Assembly: GCA_016865505.2 (NCBI GenBank)
Contig: AP025252.1
Coordinates: forward strand, 620,001 to 684,000
Direction of reading: 5' to 3'
From: Bryobacterales bacterium F-183
GTDB taxonomy: Bacteria; Acidobacteriota; Terriglobia; Bryobacterales; Bryobacteraceae
Length of the DNA stretch: 64,000 nt
Below, piece after piece: positions 29,491-39,305 of this stretch. Positions within the stretch are counted from its first letter, which is position 1; each line of letters starts with the position of its first letter. The notes under the pieces are model-generated. The model was not told the origin of the DNA. It made no database searches and saw only the letters and a list, made by a program, of their open reading frames with translations. Made by a program: the position numbers and the translations under genes.

Positions 29491-32400
29491 CGCAGGTACA
29501 AAAACTCCTTGGTGTTGAAGATCGTATGCGCGACATCTTTCCACGGCAACTGGGCCGCCAACGCACGCCAACGCTGCAATTCCGCCTCCGATGGCTCGCG
29601 CGAAAGCGCCTCTAAAAACATCTTCCGGAGCCGCGCATCCACCGTCGCATCGCGATCTTCGCGCACCAATCGCTCGGCCCAAAACTCCGCCTGCGCGATC
29701 ACAAACGGATCGTTCAACAAGGCCAGCGCCTGCGACGGGACATTCGTCACATCGCGATTCCCACGCGTCTGCAACGGCGGCGGCATGTCGAAAATCTCCA
29801 AAAACCTAGGACCCTCCATCCGCGTGATCTTCAGATAAATGCTACGCCGACCGTCGCCATCCAGCGGACCTTGAAACAGCCGCCGGTAATCCTTTGGCTC
29901 CAACCGCCGAGGCTGTACGCTCTCGCCGTACATCTTGGGATCCAGTCGCCCGGACACAGCCAGTATCGCGTCGCGCACGGACTCCGCATCCAAACGCCGC
30001 ACCGGCGAATCCGCCGCGCGAAACGTATCGGACAGCACCATCTCGCGAATCAGCCGTTTGATGGACCAACCATTCGCCGCAAACCGCGCCGCCAGGGTAT
30101 CGAGCAACTCCTGATTTTGAGGCTTGTCTCCGTACCGCCCAAAGTTATCCGTACTCGCGACGATCCCTTTGCCAAACACCCAATGCCAAACGCGATTCAC
30201 CATCACACGAGCGGTCAGCGGATTGGCAGGATTGGCAATCGCCTCCGCCAACTCGCGACGTCCACTCCGCTCGCGGTTCACACCCCGCAAAGCCTCCGGC
30301 ATCAGCGACAAAAAGTGCCGCGGCGCAGGCTTACCGAGGCTCAGCGCCTGACCTGCAAGAAAGATTGGCTGATCCGAACCCGGGTCAAAATCACCCATCG
30401 CATAGGCGACTTCCGGCTCTTCCAACCCCGCTTCCGCCGCGCGATACGCATCGGACAGCGCACGCAATTGCGGCGTCAGAGTGCGTGAATTCACCAGCAC
30501 GCCTTCGCGCAGCAGCCAGTTGAGCCACTGCACATCATCGTCCGTGGCCTTCTGATCGCGCCACGCGACAATCGCACCTTGCACCGCTGCTGCAAAAGCA
30601 TCGTCCATCGGCTTTCCGGAGAACAGCCGCCGCATGTGCGACAGCGCAGGCTTGGGCGTCAGCTTTTCGTCGTGATAGTACGCCCGCGTCACCCCAAAGA
30701 ACGACCTCGGCCCGCGTATCGAATCGTCGTTGAAATCCTTGAACCGCCCTGCACGCTCCGGCAACCGCGGGTTGTCGGACTTGGTGTTTAGCTCCACATA
30801 CACCGGCAAGGTCGAGTCCGCCTTGGTCGACGCCGTGAACCACTTTGGCGCTGCCGTTTCGACAATCTGATGATCCTCGCCGATCACGCAATGGTCGACG
30901 ATCGTGCGCTGCGCACCGGCGTTGCCGCCCACCATCTCCAGGCTCATGTACTTCTTCTGCTTGCCCAGCAGCGGCGATCGCAACACGCCGTTCATGCGGT
31001 CGGACAGCAGGTTCGTGTACACGCCCGCAGGAAAGATGCCGGACACCGCGGCATGTCCTTCCGTCGCGACCGCAAACTCGCCGCTCGACGCAGGACGAGC
31101 GTCCTTCAGCCCCAGTCCATCCCAAGACCAACCAGCCGGCAAATCCCGCTGAAAATCCGCGGCGATGCTAAATTTTTCGCCGTTGTACTTCTCCCGCGCC
31201 GCGATCTCTTTCTCGTACGCGACTTCGGTGGCATCCGCATGCGTCAGCGGATACAGCGGATCTTCGAGATCAACCTTCTTGCGGTCCAGCAGCCGTACCC
31301 ACGCCTGTATGCGATGCGCATCCACACCAGCAGGCAATGCCGACCCCGCGCCATCGCGACGCCACGCCTGCGCGATCTTCAACTCCTCCACCAGCTTTGC
31401 CGTATCCGCCAGCCAAGCCTCCGCCAACGCCGCGCGAATCTGCGGCTTCAGCGCTGTCAGCTTGGCCGTATCCGGCGCCTTGCGATTCAACGTCGCCGTG
31501 ATCGGACGCGAGCTACTCAGGATGCCGTACAGCGCGTAATAATCCTCGGTCGGGATGGGGTCGATCTTGTGATCATGGCAGCGCGCGCACGAAACCGTCA
31601 TGCCCTGAAATGCCTTGGTCAGCGTGTCGATCTGGTTGTCCACCACATCCGTTCGCAGCTCACGAAACTGGATGCAATCGTCATGGCCCATCTCGCCCAG
31701 GCGATAGAACGTCGTGCCCAGGATGCTCTCATTGAAGCGACCCTTGTTGTCGCGCGTGCGGGGCGAGGCCAGCAAATCCCCGGCAATGTGCTCACGGACC
31801 AGTTGGTCGTACGGGACATCCGCGTTGAACGCGCGAATCAGGTAATCGCGATACCGCCACGCGCTCTTGATTTCAAAGTTCCACTCATAGCCGTAGGTCT
31901 CGGCATAGCGGACCACATCCATCCAATGGCGCGCCCACCGCTCGCCAAACTGCGGTGACGTGAGCAACCGGTCGACATACGCTTCATATTGGAAATTCTT
32001 GACATCCGCAGGCTTGGGAGGCAACCCCGTCAGGACATTGGCCACACGGCGAGCCAGCACGTACGGCTCCGCCGCACGAACCCCAGCCTTGCCCGTCAAC
32101 GCATCAATGGACTTGGAACCACCGCGCACCGGCTGGTACGCCCAATGCTCACGCTTGAGCTTTTCATAAAAGCCGGGGTCTCCAACCGAAGCCTTGGCAG
32201 CAGCATCAGCAGAGGCCGGCCAGTACGCACCCTTGCGAACCCACTCTTCAAACGATGCGATCTCTTGCCGCGTCAACTTCACGCCGCCCATGGGCATGCG
32301 TCCAGAGCGTACCGCCGCCAGCAACGAGCCTTGTTCCGGATGCTCCGGCACCACTGCAGGACCGTTCTGCCCGCCACGCAGCAAGCGATCTCGCCCGTCC

Positions 32401-32558
32401 ACACGGAGTCCGCCGAATTGCTTCTCTGCCGCGTGGCAGCCGTAACATTTGGCCGCCAGCACCGGACGCACGCGCTTTTCAAAGAGCTCCGCAGAGTCTT
32501 CGGCGCCAAACAACGAGATGGTCAATGCGAGCAAGGCGGCTAGGCGCATTGCACCCAT
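29487..32558 (-). CDS. Planctomycete-type cytochrome c, DUF1549 and DUF1553 protein
   Basis: A 1023-residue secreted protein. A signal peptide is followed by a PSCyt1-type haem motif CYGCH at residues 38-42, with GGLRVDGRDRLLRGG and SLLAAVRSGRMPMGG as in that domain. DUF1549 lies at about 160-360 and includes a second CARCHDHKIDPIP motif, which may bind another haem or metal. A variable beta-rich insert occupies the middle. DUF1553 lies at about 760-1000 (NPLTARVMVNRVWHWVFG, NFGRYGDKPQNQELLDTLA). Its role is not established; linkage with sulfatases suggests polymer breakdown. The gene starts 13 bases after tyrS on the same strand. Confidence 0.88.
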   Translation of the reverse strand: MGAMRLAALLALTISLFGAEDSAELFEKRVRPVLAAKCYGCHAAEKQFGGLRVDGRDRLLRGGQNGPAVVPEHPEQGSLLAAVRSGRMPMGGVKLTRQEIASFEEWVRKGAYWPASADAAAKASVGDPGFYEKLKREHWAYQPVRGGSKSIDALTGKAGVRAAEPYVLARRVANVLTGLPPKPADVKNFQYEAYVDRLLTSPQFGERWARHWMDVVRYAETYGYEWNFEIKSAWRYRDYLIRAFNADVPYDQLVREHIAGDLLASPRTRDNKGRFNESILGTTFYRLGEMGHDDCIQFRELRTDVVDNQIDTLTKAFQGMTVSCARCHDHKIDPIPTEDYYALYGILSSSRPITATLNRKAPDTAKLTALKPQIRAALAEAWLADTAKLVEELKIAQAWRRDGAGSALPAGVDAHRIQAWVRLLDRKKVDLEDPLYPLTHADATEVAYEKEIAAREKYNGEKFSIAADFQRDLPAGWSWDGLGLKDARPASSGEFAVATEGHAAVSGIFPAGVYTNLLSDRMNGVLRSPLLGKQKKYMSLEMVGGNAGAQRTIVDHCVIGEDHQIVETAAPKWFTASTKADSTLPVYVELNTKSDNPRLPERAGRFKDFNDDSIRGPRSFFGVTRAYYHDEKLTPKPALSHMRRLFSGKPMDDAFAAAVQGAIVAWRDQKATDDDVQWLNWLLREGVLVNSRTLTPQLRALSDAYRAAEAGLEEPEVAYAMGDFDPGSDQPIFLAGQALSLGKPAPRHFLSLMPEALRGVNRERSGRRELAEAIANPANPLTARVMVNRVWHWVFGKGIVASTDNFGRYGDKPQNQELLDTLAARFAANGWSIKRLIREMVLSDTFRAADSPVRRLDAESVRDAILAVSGRLDPKMYGESVQPRRLEPKDYRRLFQGPLDGDGRRSIYLKITRMEGPRFLEIFDMPPPLQTRGNRDVTNVPSQALALLNDPFVIAQAEFWAERLVREDRDATVDARLRKMFLEALSREPSEAELQRWRALAAQLPWKDVAHTIFNTKEFLYLR

Positions 32559-32570
32559 TAAATCAAATCG

Positions 32571-33764
32571 CTAGACGTGGACCTTCTTCCACTTCTTGCC
32601 CACGCGAATCAGGTAGTGGAACCCCGGCTCCACCTTATGTGCAGGACCTGTGATCGTCACCGGCGTATTGTCCGGCAGCTGAAACACCTCAACAGAACCG
32701 GCCTTCAGCAGCTTATCGGCTTCGGTCACGGACCCCGCCAGCTTGCCGATCGCCAGAATCCGATTGATGCGGACGTCCACCGAATTGAAGCTCTCAATCG
32801 TGGCGGGATCGGGCAGCCCGCCCCAGCTTTCCGCAGCCTTCAACGCAGCCTCGCGAGGATGATAATCCGCGATGATGCGAATCGCCAGATCCTTCTTCAT
32901 GCCCTGAATATCGCCGCCCGCCAGCAGCTCGTCGATCTCTTTGAGCGACAAGTCCGTCAACAACTCGTAGTACCGGCGCACGAGCGTATCCGGCATGTTC
33001 ATCAGCTTGCGGAACATATCGCCGGGCGTCTCATTGATGCCCACGTAATTGTTCTTGGACTTCGACATCTTCTCGACGCCGTCCAAGCCTTCCAGCAGCG
33101 GCACCGTCGCTACGATCTGCGGCTCCTGTCCGTAATCGCGTTGCAAATCACGACCCACCAGCAGATTGAACGTCTGGTCCGTACCGCCCATTTCGACGTC
33201 GCATTCCAGCTTCACCGAATCAAAGCCCTGCGCCAGCGGGTACAGCAGTTCGTGCATCGAAATCGGCACCGAATCGCGCATGCGCTTGGTAAAGTCGTCG
33301 CGCTCCAGAATGCGCGCCACCGTGTACTTGGAACACAGTCCGATCATGTCCACGTAGCTCAGCGGCTCCAGCCACTCGGAATTGAACCGGACCTCGGTTT
33401 TTTCGGGGTGTAACAGCTTGAACACCTGTGCGCGATACGTTTCGGCGTTCTTCTCGATGTCCGCGCGGGTCATTGGCGGGCGCGTCGTGTTGCGTCCTGT
33501 CGGATCGCCGATCAGCCCCGTCATATCGCCGATCAGAAAGATCACGGTGTGGCCCAGATCCTGGAAGTGCTTCATCTTGCGGAGCAATACGGTATGCCCC
33601 AGATGCAGGTCCGGCGCCGTGGGGTCAAAGCCCGCCTTCACACGCAGGGGACGGCCCGTGGCCAGGCTCTTTTCCAGACGCGCCCGCAGGTCTTCTTCGC
33701 GGATCAGTTCCGCGAGGCCTTTCTTCAGGTACGCGAGCTGTTCTTCAACAGGGGGAAAGGTCAC
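32571..33764 (-). CDS. tyrS: Tyrosyl-tRNA synthetase
   Basis: A 397-residue class I synthetase that charges tRNA-Tyr. The HIGH motif is HLGH at residues 54-57, in [16 protein letters not shown]. The region [15 protein letters not shown] and the tyrosine pocket [16 protein letters not shown] follow, with the KMSKS motif in [13 protein letters not shown] near 230. The C-terminal 90 residues contain an S4-like RNA-binding domain ([20 protein letters not shown]). The motif pattern is that of the longer-armed TyrZ-type group. It is the likely first gene of the minus-strand run through 27123, but whether the whole run is one transcript is unknown. Confidence 0.95.
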   Translation of the reverse strand: MTFPPVEEQLAYLKKGLAELIREEDLRARLEKSLATGRPLRVKAGFDPTAPDLHLGHTVLLRKMKHFQDLGHTVIFLIGDMTGLIGDPTGRNTTRPPMTRADIEKNAETYRAQVFKLLHPEKTEVRFNSEWLEPLSYVDMIGLCSKYTVARILERDDFTKRMRDSVPISMHELLYPLAQGFDSVKLECDVEMGGTDQTFNLLVGRDLQRDYGQEPQIVATVPLLEGLDGVEKMSKSKNNYVGINETPGDMFRKLMNMPDTLVRRYYELLTDLSLKEIDELLAGGDIQGMKKDLAIRIIADYHPREAALKAAESWGGLPDPATIESFNSVDVRINRILAIGKLAGSVTEADKLLKAGSVEVFQLPDNTPVTITGPAHKVEPGFHYLIRVGKKWKKVHV

Positions 33765-33808
33765 TTCCCTATTTTTACTCAGGATGATGCCGTTACACTG
33801 GAGTTTTC

Positions 33809-35098
33809 ATGCAAAAGTCCATTCAGCCGGCGAAAGGTCCGCTCACGGGCGCGATTTCGCTTCCCGGCGACAAGTCCATCTCACACAGATACGCGATGAT
33901 TTCGGCCATTGCCGACGGCCCCACACGTATCCAGCGATTTCCGGCCGGTGGCGACAATCAGTCCACGCTGCGCTGTATGGAACAGTTGGGCATCCAGGTG
34001 GAACGCCTCGAAAACGAAGTGGTCATCCACGGCAAGGGACTCGACGGGCTCCGCGCCTCCTCCACCGATCTGGACTGCGGCAACTCCGGGTCCACCATGC
34101 GTATGCTCAGCGGCATCCTGGCGGCGCAGCCCTTCGTATCCACTCTGTTTGGCGACGAGTCGCTCTCCAGCCGCCCGATGGACCGCATCATGAAGCCGCT
34201 CGGCCAGATGGGCGCGTCGATTTCCGCGCATAACGAACGCTTTCCCCCACTGCGTATTGAAGGCCGCAAGCTCAACGCCATCCGCTACAAGCCGCCAATG
34301 GCCAGCGCACAGGTCAAGAGCTGCGTACTCCTCGCCGGCCTCTTCTGCGAAGGCGAAACGATCGTTGAAGAAGCGATCCGCACCCGTGACCATACGGAAA
34401 TCGTACTGCGCGAGTTCGGCGCCGACATCACCACCATCAAAGATGAAGTGATCCTGCAAGGCCGCCCGAACCTAGTGGGCGGCAAGACGCTCATCGTCCC
34501 TGGCGACATCTCGTCGGCTGCCTTTTTCCTGGTGGCCGCGCTGCTCATCCCTGGCTCGAACCTCAGCATTTACGGCGTTGGACTCAACCCCACGCGATCC
34601 GCACTGTTGGACTTCCTGGCCTCCATCGGCGCACAGTGTAAGATCCTCGACATCGGCCAGAGCGGCGGCGAAGTCGTCGGCGACATTCAGATCAAGCACG
34701 CGCCCATCAAAGGCGGCGTACTCGAAGGCGCCATGACCGCAGCCCTCATCGACGAGATCCCGGTGCTGTCGGTGCTCGGTGCGATGAGTGAAGAGGGCTT
34801 GACCGTCAAAGACGCCAAGGAACTCCGCGTCAAAGAGACGGACCGCATCGCGACCGTAGCTGAAAACCTCGGCCGCATGGGGGTCAAAGTGGATGTTGAA
34901 CCCGCGGGCTTCCATGTCCCTGGCAAGCAGAAGTTCAAGGCTGCGCAACTGGACTCGTTCCACGACCATCGCATCGCCATGGCCTTTGCCATCGCATCGC
35001 TGGCCGCCGATGGACCTTGCCTCATCGACCGTGCCGACGCCGCGTCCGTCTCCTTCCCCGAGTTCTATTCAACCCTCGAAAAGATCTCGGCGGCGTAG
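33809..35098 (+). CDS. aroA: 3-phosphoshikimate 1-carboxyvinyltransferase (EPSP synthase)
   Basis: A 429-residue enzyme of the shikimate pathway that joins PEP to shikimate-3-phosphate. Conserved motifs are present: LPGDKSISHRYAM at 18-30, DCGNSGSTMRMLSG, SSRPMDRIMKPLGQMGA, KSCVLLAGL, and LRVKETDRIATVAENL with DSFHDHRIAMAFA near the C-terminus. The pattern SGSTMR rather than the class I form suggests the class II type, but this was judged by eye. It diverges from tyrS by 44 bases and is followed after 14 bases by a small kinase gene. Confidence 0.95.
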   Translation: MQKSIQPAKGPLTGAISLPGDKSISHRYAMISAIADGPTRIQRFPAGGDNQSTLRCMEQLGIQVERLENEVVIHGKGLDGLRASSTDLDCGNSGSTMRMLSGILAAQPFVSTLFGDESLSSRPMDRIMKPLGQMGASISAHNERFPPLRIEGRKLNAIRYKPPMASAQVKSCVLLAGLFCEGETIVEEAIRTRDHTEIVLREFGADITTIKDEVILQGRPNLVGGKTLIVPGDISSAAFFLVAALLIPGSNLSIYGVGLNPTRSALLDFLASIGAQCKILDIGQSGGEVVGDIQIKHAPIKGGVLEGAMTAALIDEIPVLSVLGAMSEEGLTVKDAKELRVKETDRIATVAENLGRMGVKVDVEPAGFHVPGKQKFKAAQLDSFHDHRIAMAFAIASLAADGPCLIDRADAASVSFPEFYSTLEKISAA

Positions 35099-35112
35099 TC
35101 GATAAAGAGGAA

Positions 35113-35685
35113 ATGAAACAGGATCTGGCAGCCGCGGGCTTGTTGCATGACTGGAACAACGTCCTGCAAACGGTCACGCAGGCTGCCGCTCTTCTGGCTG
35201 ACGATCCGCAGTGGGCGCCCCTTGCGCATACCTTGGAAGCCGCCGCGCTACGAGGTCGCGCGATTGCGGAAAGCCTCACCGAAGAGCCCTGCACCTGCGA
35301 CCTCCGGGACATCATCGATCGCGCGGCCGCAGGATCATCGATTCGCCTCAACGCCGATCTGGACGGCCTTTGCAGTACTCACGGCAGGCCCCGCGCGCTC
35401 GAACGCGTCTTCATCAATCTGCTCGAAAACAGTGCCGCTGCCGGTGCGTCGTCCGTATTTATCAGCGGCACAGCAGCCACACTCACCATTCACGACGACG
35501 GTCCCGGCATCCCGCAGGACCTTCTGCCGCGCCTATTCGAACCCGGCGTCTCCGGCCGCGGTTCTACCGGACTCGGCCTGCACATCGTAGGCTCCATTAT
35601 TCAAGCCCATGGCGGTACGATCACCGCCGAGAATCACCCTGCCGGAGGCGCCTGCTTCCGCATCTGTCTGCCCGAAAAGCCATGA
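35113..35685 (+). CDS. Minimal soluble sensor histidine kinase (H-box plus HATPase only)
   Basis: A 190-residue protein starting at the ATG at 35113. The H-box GLLHDWNNVLQTVTQAA puts the likely phosphorylated histidine at residue 12. A short helical dimerisation segment is followed by the ATP-binding domain: N box RVFINLLENSAAAGA, G1 box TIHDDGPGIP and G2 box GRGSTGLGLHIVGSII. No sensor domain, membrane segment or receiver is present, and no response-regulator gene lies nearby. Its stop overlaps the GH57 start as ATGA, so the two are coupled. Longer frames reach back to 35017 inside aroA. Confidence 0.85.
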   Translation: MKQDLAAAGLLHDWNNVLQTVTQAAALLADDPQWAPLAHTLEAAALRGRAIAESLTEEPCTCDLRDIIDRAAAGSSIRLNADLDGLCSTHGRPRALERVFINLLENSAAAGASSVFISGTAATLTIHDDGPGIPQDLLPRLFEPGVSGRGSTGLGLHIVGSIIQAHGGTITAENHPAGGACFRICLPEKP

Positions 35686-38069
35686 ACTATCTCTGCATAC
35701 ATTCGCATTTCTACCAGCCGCCTCGTGAAAACCCGTGGCTGGAATCGATTGAGATGCAGGATTCGGCCTATCCGTACCACGATTGGAACGATCGCATCAC
35801 CGCCGAATGCTACTACCCGAACGGCGCCGCGCGCATTCTGGACACCCGCCAGCGCATCGTCCGCATCGTCAATAACTACTCGTCCATCAGCTACAACGTC
35901 GGCCCCACCTTGCTCAGTTGGCTCGAAGAGAAGTCGCCCGATGCCTACGCGCTGATCCTCGAAGCGGACCGGGAAAGCGCCAAGCGTTTGAGCGGCCACG
36001 GCAACGCGATGGCGCAGGTGTACAACCACCTGATCATGCCGCTCGCCAGCCGCCGCGACAAGATCACGCAGATCCGCTGGGGCATTGCGGACTTTCGCAA
36101 GCGCTTCGGCCGTATGCCCGAAGGCATGTGGCTCGCCGAAACCGCCGTCGACCTCGAGTCCCTAGACCTCATGGCCGACCATGGCATCCGCTTCACGATC
36201 CTAAGTCCGTACCAGGCCAAGACGCCCATCGACACGACGCAGCCGTACCTGGTTGAGCTGCCCAGCGGCAACACCATCACCGTCTTCTTCTATAACGGAC
36301 CCATTTCGCAGGCCGTCGCCTTTGAGCGACTTCTCGAGGACGGCGAGCGTTTCGCCCAACGGCTCGGCCACGGTTTCAACGCGCAGAGCAGCCATCCCGA
36401 CCAACTCGCCCACATCGCGACCGACGGCGAGACCTACGGACATCATCATCGCCACGGCGAAATGGCCCTGTCGTACGCTATCCAGCAGATCGAAGCCCGC
36501 AAGCAGGTACAGATCACCAACTACGCCGCGTACCTCGCCGAACATCCTGCCGTACTCACAGCGGAGATCCACGAAAACAGCGCCTGGAGCTGCTCCCACG
36601 GCGTCGGACGTTGGAAAGAGGACTGCGGCTGCAACTCCGGCGGACGCTGGGGCTGGAACCAAGCCTGGCGCGGACCTCTGCGCGCCGCCTACGACTGGCT
36701 GCGAGATCAGATGGCTCCGCAGTACGAAGTCCGCGCCGCCAAGTTCACGCAGGATCCCTGGGCCGCGCGCGACGCCTACATCGATGTCGTGCTCGATCGC
36801 TCGCCCAGCGCGCTCGAAACCTTCCTGAGCAAGCACGCGACGCGCAAGCTCACCGCCGCAGAACAAATCGAGTTCTCCAAACTCCTTGAGATGCAGCGCA
36901 ACGCGATGCTCATGTACACCAGTTGCGGCTGGTTCTTCGACGACCTCTCGGGCATCGAAACCGTGCAGACCATGCAGTACGCCGGCCGCGCGCTGCAACT
37001 GTTCGAAGAGGTCACCGGCATCGCGATCCAGGACGAGTTCCTGCAGCGAATGGCACTTGCCAAAAGCAACGTGCGCGACCACGGCACTGGCGCCGACATC
37101 TTTTGCACGCAGGTACTCACGGCAAAGGTCGACTTCGACAAACTCGCTGCGCACTACGCCATCAGTTCGCTCTTCACCTCGTACCCCGAGAGTGCCGCCG
37201 TCTACTGCTTTCAGTGCGTCTCCACGCATCGCCGCGAATCCCGCGCCGGACGCTTGCGAGTGGTCACCGGCACCGTACAGATCACCTCGCGCATCACTTG
37301 GGAAACCTCGGAGTATGCCTATGGCGTGGTCCACTTTGGCGACCATAACCTCACCGCTGCGGTACTCCCGCGCAACGATCGCGAATGGTACGCCGCCGCC
37401 GAAGCGGAAGTGCATGAGACGTTCGAAAACGCCGACATCCCGGAACTCATCCGGCTGCTCGATCGCGAATGGGGCGGCACCAGCAGCCTGACCTTGAAGT
37501 CCCTGCTCGGTGATGAGCAGCGCCGCATCACCAACGACCTTTTGGACGCCTCCATCGAAGAAGCCGAGGGCGCGTTCCGCCGTCTCTACCAACAGAATCA
37601 GCCTCTCGTACGGTTCGTTGGCAAGCTCAAGATGCCGCTGCCCGGCGTCTTTCAAACCATCGCCCGCACGGCCGTCAACACGATGCTGAAGCGTGCTCTC
37701 TCCGCGCCAAAGCCCGACGCCAAGCTCATCTCCAGCCTGCTCGATGAAGCCGCTACCTCCGGCATCGAGCTCGACAGCACCACCCTCGAATACCGCCTGC
37801 GCAAGCGCATCAACCGTGCCGCCAGAGAGTTTGCACGCACACCGCAAAGCCTCGAACTGCTGGAACATCTCCTGGCTTGGACGCGGGTCCGGCCGCTGCT
37901 GCCGTTCCAGGTACACCCGTGGTCGGCACAGAATCGCTGCTACGCGGTGTACCGCTCCACCTATCCAACCCAACGCAAAGCCATGCAGTTGGGCGACACG
38001 CACGCCAAAGAATGGGTGGACCAGTTCCAGGACCTCTGCGTCGAGTTAGGTATCCTGGTACAGGATTAA
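35682..38069 (+). CDS. Glycoside hydrolase family 57 protein with DUF3536
   Basis: A 795-residue cytoplasmic protein with no signal peptide. The first 300 residues are a GH57 domain: IHSHFYQPPREN at the start, RRDKITQIRWGIADFRKRFG, EGMWLAETAVD, and HIATDGETYGHHHRHGEMAL holding the likely nucleophile Glu-250. A histidine- and cysteine-rich stretch (RWKEDCGCNSGG) follows. The C-terminal 450 residues match DUF3536. GH57 enzymes act on alpha-glucans (amylase, branching, glucanotransferase); the exact activity of the DUF3536 group is not known to me. It is cotranscribed with the kinase upstream and probably the antiporter downstream. Confidence 0.88.
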   Translation: MNYLCIHSHFYQPPRENPWLESIEMQDSAYPYHDWNDRITAECYYPNGAARILDTRQRIVRIVNNYSSISYNVGPTLLSWLEEKSPDAYALILEADRESAKRLSGHGNAMAQVYNHLIMPLASRRDKITQIRWGIADFRKRFGRMPEGMWLAETAVDLESLDLMADHGIRFTILSPYQAKTPIDTTQPYLVELPSGNTITVFFYNGPISQAVAFERLLEDGERFAQRLGHGFNAQSSHPDQLAHIATDGETYGHHHRHGEMALSYAIQQIEARKQVQITNYAAYLAEHPAVLTAEIHENSAWSCSHGVGRWKEDCGCNSGGRWGWNQAWRGPLRAAYDWLRDQMAPQYEVRAAKFTQDPWAARDAYIDVVLDRSPSALETFLSKHATRKLTAAEQIEFSKLLEMQRNAMLMYTSCGWFFDDLSGIETVQTMQYAGRALQLFEEVTGIAIQDEFLQRMALAKSNVRDHGTGADIFCTQVLTAKVDFDKLAAHYAISSLFTSYPESAAVYCFQCVSTHRRESRAGRLRVVTGTVQITSRITWETSEYAYGVVHFGDHNLTAAVLPRNDREWYAAAEAEVHETFENADIPELIRLLDREWGGTSSLTLKSLLGDEQRRITNDLLDASIEEAEGAFRRLYQQNQPLVRFVGKLKMPLPGVFQTIARTAVNTMLKRALSAPKPDAKLISSLLDEAATSGIELDSTTLEYRLRKRINRAAREFARTPQSLELLEHLLAWTRVRPLLPFQVHPWSAQNRCYAVYRSTYPTQRKAMQLGDTHAKEWVDQFQDLCVELGILVQD

Positions 38070-38078
38070 TAACTATTC

Positions 38079-39269
38079 ATGTCTAGTGGCGAGCACGAAA
38101 ATTTAGCTCTCTCGATGTTGCTCGTCTTCGGCGGTGCCAAGATCGCCGGCGAGATCTTCGAGCGCCTCCGCATGCCCGCCATCGTGGGCGAAATCGTCGC
38201 TGGCATGATCCTCGGTCCCGCCGTACTCGGCTGGGTGCAATGGAACTCCACCTTACACGCGCTGGCCGAACTCGGCGTGATGTTCCTGCTCTTCCGCGTC
38301 GGTCTTGAAGTCAAATCCAGCGAACTCATCAGCGTTGGCGGACGCGCGCTTTGGGTTGCGATACTCGGCGTCGTACTGCCTTTCGCCGCAGGCTACGGCA
38401 TCGCGGCGTGGTGGGGCGAAGCGACCCTTACATCCACCTTCGTCGCGGCAGCCATGGTGGCCACCAGCGTCGGCATCACGGCACAAGTACTGGCCGCCAA
38501 AGGCCTTCTGCAAACCACTTCCGCACGTATCATCCTAGCGGCGGCAGTGGTGGACGACATCCTCGGCCTTCTCGTACTCGCGGTGGTCAGCAGCTTTGCC
38601 AAAGGCGATGTCAACGTCGCAGGCTTGGTCACCACAACCTTGCTTGCCGTAGGCTTTACGCTCTTCTTTACCTTCTGGGGCACCGCCGCGATGCAGCGGA
38701 TTCTGCCCAAAGTCTCCGCCTCTTTGCGTACCGGCGAAGTACAGTTCAACTTCGCGCTGGTCTTTCTTTTTGTACTCGCGGTCGGCGCAGCGTACGCTGG
38801 CGTCGCGGCCATTGTCGGCGCATTCCTCGCAGGCATGGCGCTATCGGAATCCATCAACCACCGCGTGCACGACCTCGTACACGGCGTCACCGAACTGCTC
38901 GTACCGTTCTTTCTCGCAGGCATCGGCGTACAGATGGACATTTCCATCTTCCGCGACTCTTCCGCTCTGACCCTGGCCATCATCATCTCCGTCGCCGCTG
39001 TACTGTCCAAGATGGTTGGCTGTGGCCTCGCCGCCCGAACTCTTGGTAAGCGCGCCGCCATGCAGGTGGGCATCGGCATGGTGCCCCGCGGCGAAGTGGG
39101 CATGGTGGTGGCGCAGATCGGCATGACCATGGGCGTCGTACCGGCGCACATCTACGGCGTGGTCGTCTTCATGGCGATCATCACCACCGTCATCGCGCCG
39201 CCGCTCTTGGCCATCGCCTTCAAAGGCGAAGCAGGTGGCCCTGCAGAGGAACGCTTCCAACTCGGCTAG
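38079..39269 (+). CDS. Cation/proton antiporter, CPA2 family
   Basis: A 396-residue integral membrane protein with about 12 helices of the Kef/NapA type. The family motifs are visible: MPAIVGEIVAGMILGP, LGVMFLLFRVGLEV, and AAAVVDDILGLLVLAV with the transport Asp pair near residues 155-156, then FLAGMALSE and MVPRGEVGMVVAQIG. It likely exchanges Na+ or K+ for protons. No C-terminal NAD-binding (TrkA-N) domain is present, unlike KefB/C. The gene follows the GH57 gene after 9 bases on the same strand. Confidence 0.9.
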   Translation: MSSGEHENLALSMLLVFGGAKIAGEIFERLRMPAIVGEIVAGMILGPAVLGWVQWNSTLHALAELGVMFLLFRVGLEVKSSELISVGGRALWVAILGVVLPFAAGYGIAAWWGEATLTSTFVAAAMVATSVGITAQVLAAKGLLQTTSARIILAAAVVDDILGLLVLAVVSSFAKGDVNVAGLVTTTLLAVGFTLFFTFWGTAAMQRILPKVSASLRTGEVQFNFALVFLFVLAVGAAYAGVAAIVGAFLAGMALSESINHRVHDLVHGVTELLVPFFLAGIGVQMDISIFRDSSALTLAIIISVAAVLSKMVGCGLAARTLGKRAAMQVGIGMVPRGEVGMVVAQIGMTMGVVPAHIYGVVVFMAIITTVIAPPLLAIAFKGEAGGPAEERFQLG

Positions 39270-39305
39270 ATCCCTTCCGCTTCGCTATGATCAAAGCGAC
39301 CGATC

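Noticed and set aside
36201-38003. 600-codon minus-strand frame opposite the GH57 gene
   Set aside because: The GH57/DUF3536 protein has consistent motifs over the full length. The opposite frame has none and no sensible start region.
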